From positions 248,001-312,000 of the forward strand of contig JARFNK010000003.1 in NCBI GenBank assembly GCA_029167225.1: DNA of 64,000 nucleotides. The letters run 5' to 3'. The notes beneath the pieces are model-generated. The model saw only the letters and a list, made by a program, of their open reading frames with translations. It was not told the origin of the DNA and made no database searches. Position numbers and translations under genes: made by a program. Shown piece by piece: positions 63,691-64,000 of the stretch. Each line of letters opens with the position of its first letter. Position 1 is the first letter of the stretch. This stretch comes from Sphingobium arseniciresistens (lineage in GTDB: Bacteria > Pseudomonadota > Alphaproteobacteria > Sphingomonadales > Sphingomonadaceae).

Positions 63691-63765
63691 TGGGGCGTCG
63701 CCAAGCGGTAAGGCAGCGGCTTTTGATGCCGCCATGCGCAGGTTCGAATCCTGCCGCCCCAGCCA
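63691..63765 (+). tRNA. tRNA-Gln (anticodon TTG)
   Basis: The cloverleaf is complete: acceptor TGGGGCG/CGCCCCA, anticodon loop TTTTGAT with anticodon TTG, T arm with GGTTCGAATCC, discriminator G and an encoded CCA. The mature end is 63765 with CCA. It reads CAA (and by wobble CAG) codons. A spurious antisense frame covers it, as commonly happens over tRNA genes. Confidence 0.97.
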
Positions 63766-63825
63766 GTTCATTCTCGCACTTCACATCTGCTCTTGTGCCG
63801 ATCGCCAACATGCTAAGCGAAAGCC

Positions 63826-64000
63826 ATGGCCAGGAAGAAACGATATCTCACGGCGACATTGCCCGATGGCTATGTGAAGACGATCGGCCCGACGGCGGAT
63901 CCGTTCACCCACTATTGGCGAATCGTGGCGGTCCTTGAGAACGGCAAGACCGAAGTGTTCTGGGGCCATGCGAAATCGCAGGTCGAGGCGCGGAAGAAGG
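63826..64000 (+). CDS. 5' part of an unidentified gene (cut by the window end)
   Basis: An open frame from ATG 63826 continues past the window end; the first residues are MARKKRYLTATLPDGYVKTI, then PFTHYWRIVAVLENGKTEVFWGHAKS. The codon bias is acceptable but weaker than in the housekeeping genes. No family was recognised. Its place just after the tRNA gene is where integrated elements often begin, so it may belong to one. Confidence 0.55.
   Translation, partial: MARKKRYLTATLPDGYVKTIGPTADPFTHYWRIVAVLENGKTEVFWGHAKSQVEARKK

Noticed and set aside
63313-63771. Minus-strand frame across the tRNA-Gln gene encoding a QDSNLR-type peptide
   Set aside because: Frames antisense to tRNA genes with this kind of sequence are a familiar annotation artefact; codon use does not support a gene and it also overlaps the kinase gene.

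Overview
The window is a GC-rich chromosomal stretch from an alphaproteobacterium, most likely a sphingomonad (Sphingobium, Sphingomonas or Novosphingobium type). This is inferred from the GC-biased third codon positions, a class I lysyl-tRNA synthetase, the order plsX-fabH-ihfA-merR, the aa3 oxidase cluster ctaC-ctaD-ctaB-ctaG-ctaE followed by DUF983, SURF1 and thrC, exosortase-A-associated polysaccharide genes, and several RcnB-type and PilZ proteins. No database search was possible; names rest on motifs and family knowledge. Most of the window is housekeeping sequence, with a few accessory or unusual loci.

Layout. 1-2.8 kb: start of an unidentified gene, homoserine dehydrogenase, an exported unknown. 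3-6.2 kb: a TonB-ExbB-ExbD energy-transduction operon with three exbD genes, two of them near-identical. 6.2-7.5 kb: hairpin-rich noncoding DNA around a PilZ gene. 7.5-14.4 kb: ABC exporter, PHA depolymerase, a methyltransferase joined to a membrane anti-sigma-like tail, MscS channel, topoisomerase IB. 14.5-18.4 kb: exosortase-A-associated ligase with a coupled 40-residue membrane protein, glycosyltransferase and a coupled unknown. 18.4-19.8 kb: a LexA-like S24 repressor facing two small genes across twin operators. 19.8-28.8 kb: metallo-hydrolase, MAPEG, rpmF-plsX-fabH, ihfA, merR, GNAT, SixA, DinG-type helicase, PilZ. 28.9-38.5 kb: lysK, two RcnB-family proteins, prolyl hydroxylase-like enzyme, DUF2279 protein, orphan 2Fe-2S subunit, LigB-type dioxygenase, class II aldolase, rpsU, FKBP, YnfA.

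38.5-42.3 kb: AI-2E transporter, lepB, acpS, pdxJ, pyrE, all leftward. 42.5-49.4 kb: cytochrome aa3 oxidase and its assembly factors. A differently composed gene (49.5-50.2 kb) lies between SURF1 and thrC. 50.6-58.5 kb: thrC, an RNA-methyltransferase-like protein, ccmB-ccmA-zincin (coupled), phhB, exported proteins, and a DMT exporter/XRE-cupin divergent pair. 58.5-63.6 kb: MarR/ilvE divergent pair, a Tat-lipoprotein intradiol-dioxygenase-like protein, and an OmpR/HAMP-kinase two-component system. The window closes with tRNA-Gln(TTG) and the start of an unidentified gene.

No CRISPR array, transposase, integrase or complete known defence system is visible. The most interesting leads are the methyltransferase/anti-sigma-like fusion, the S24 repressor locus with its helically phased operators, the exbD duplication, the foreign-looking gene interrupting the cox-thrC cluster, the palindromes in short divergent promoters, and small membrane proteins coupled to larger genes.
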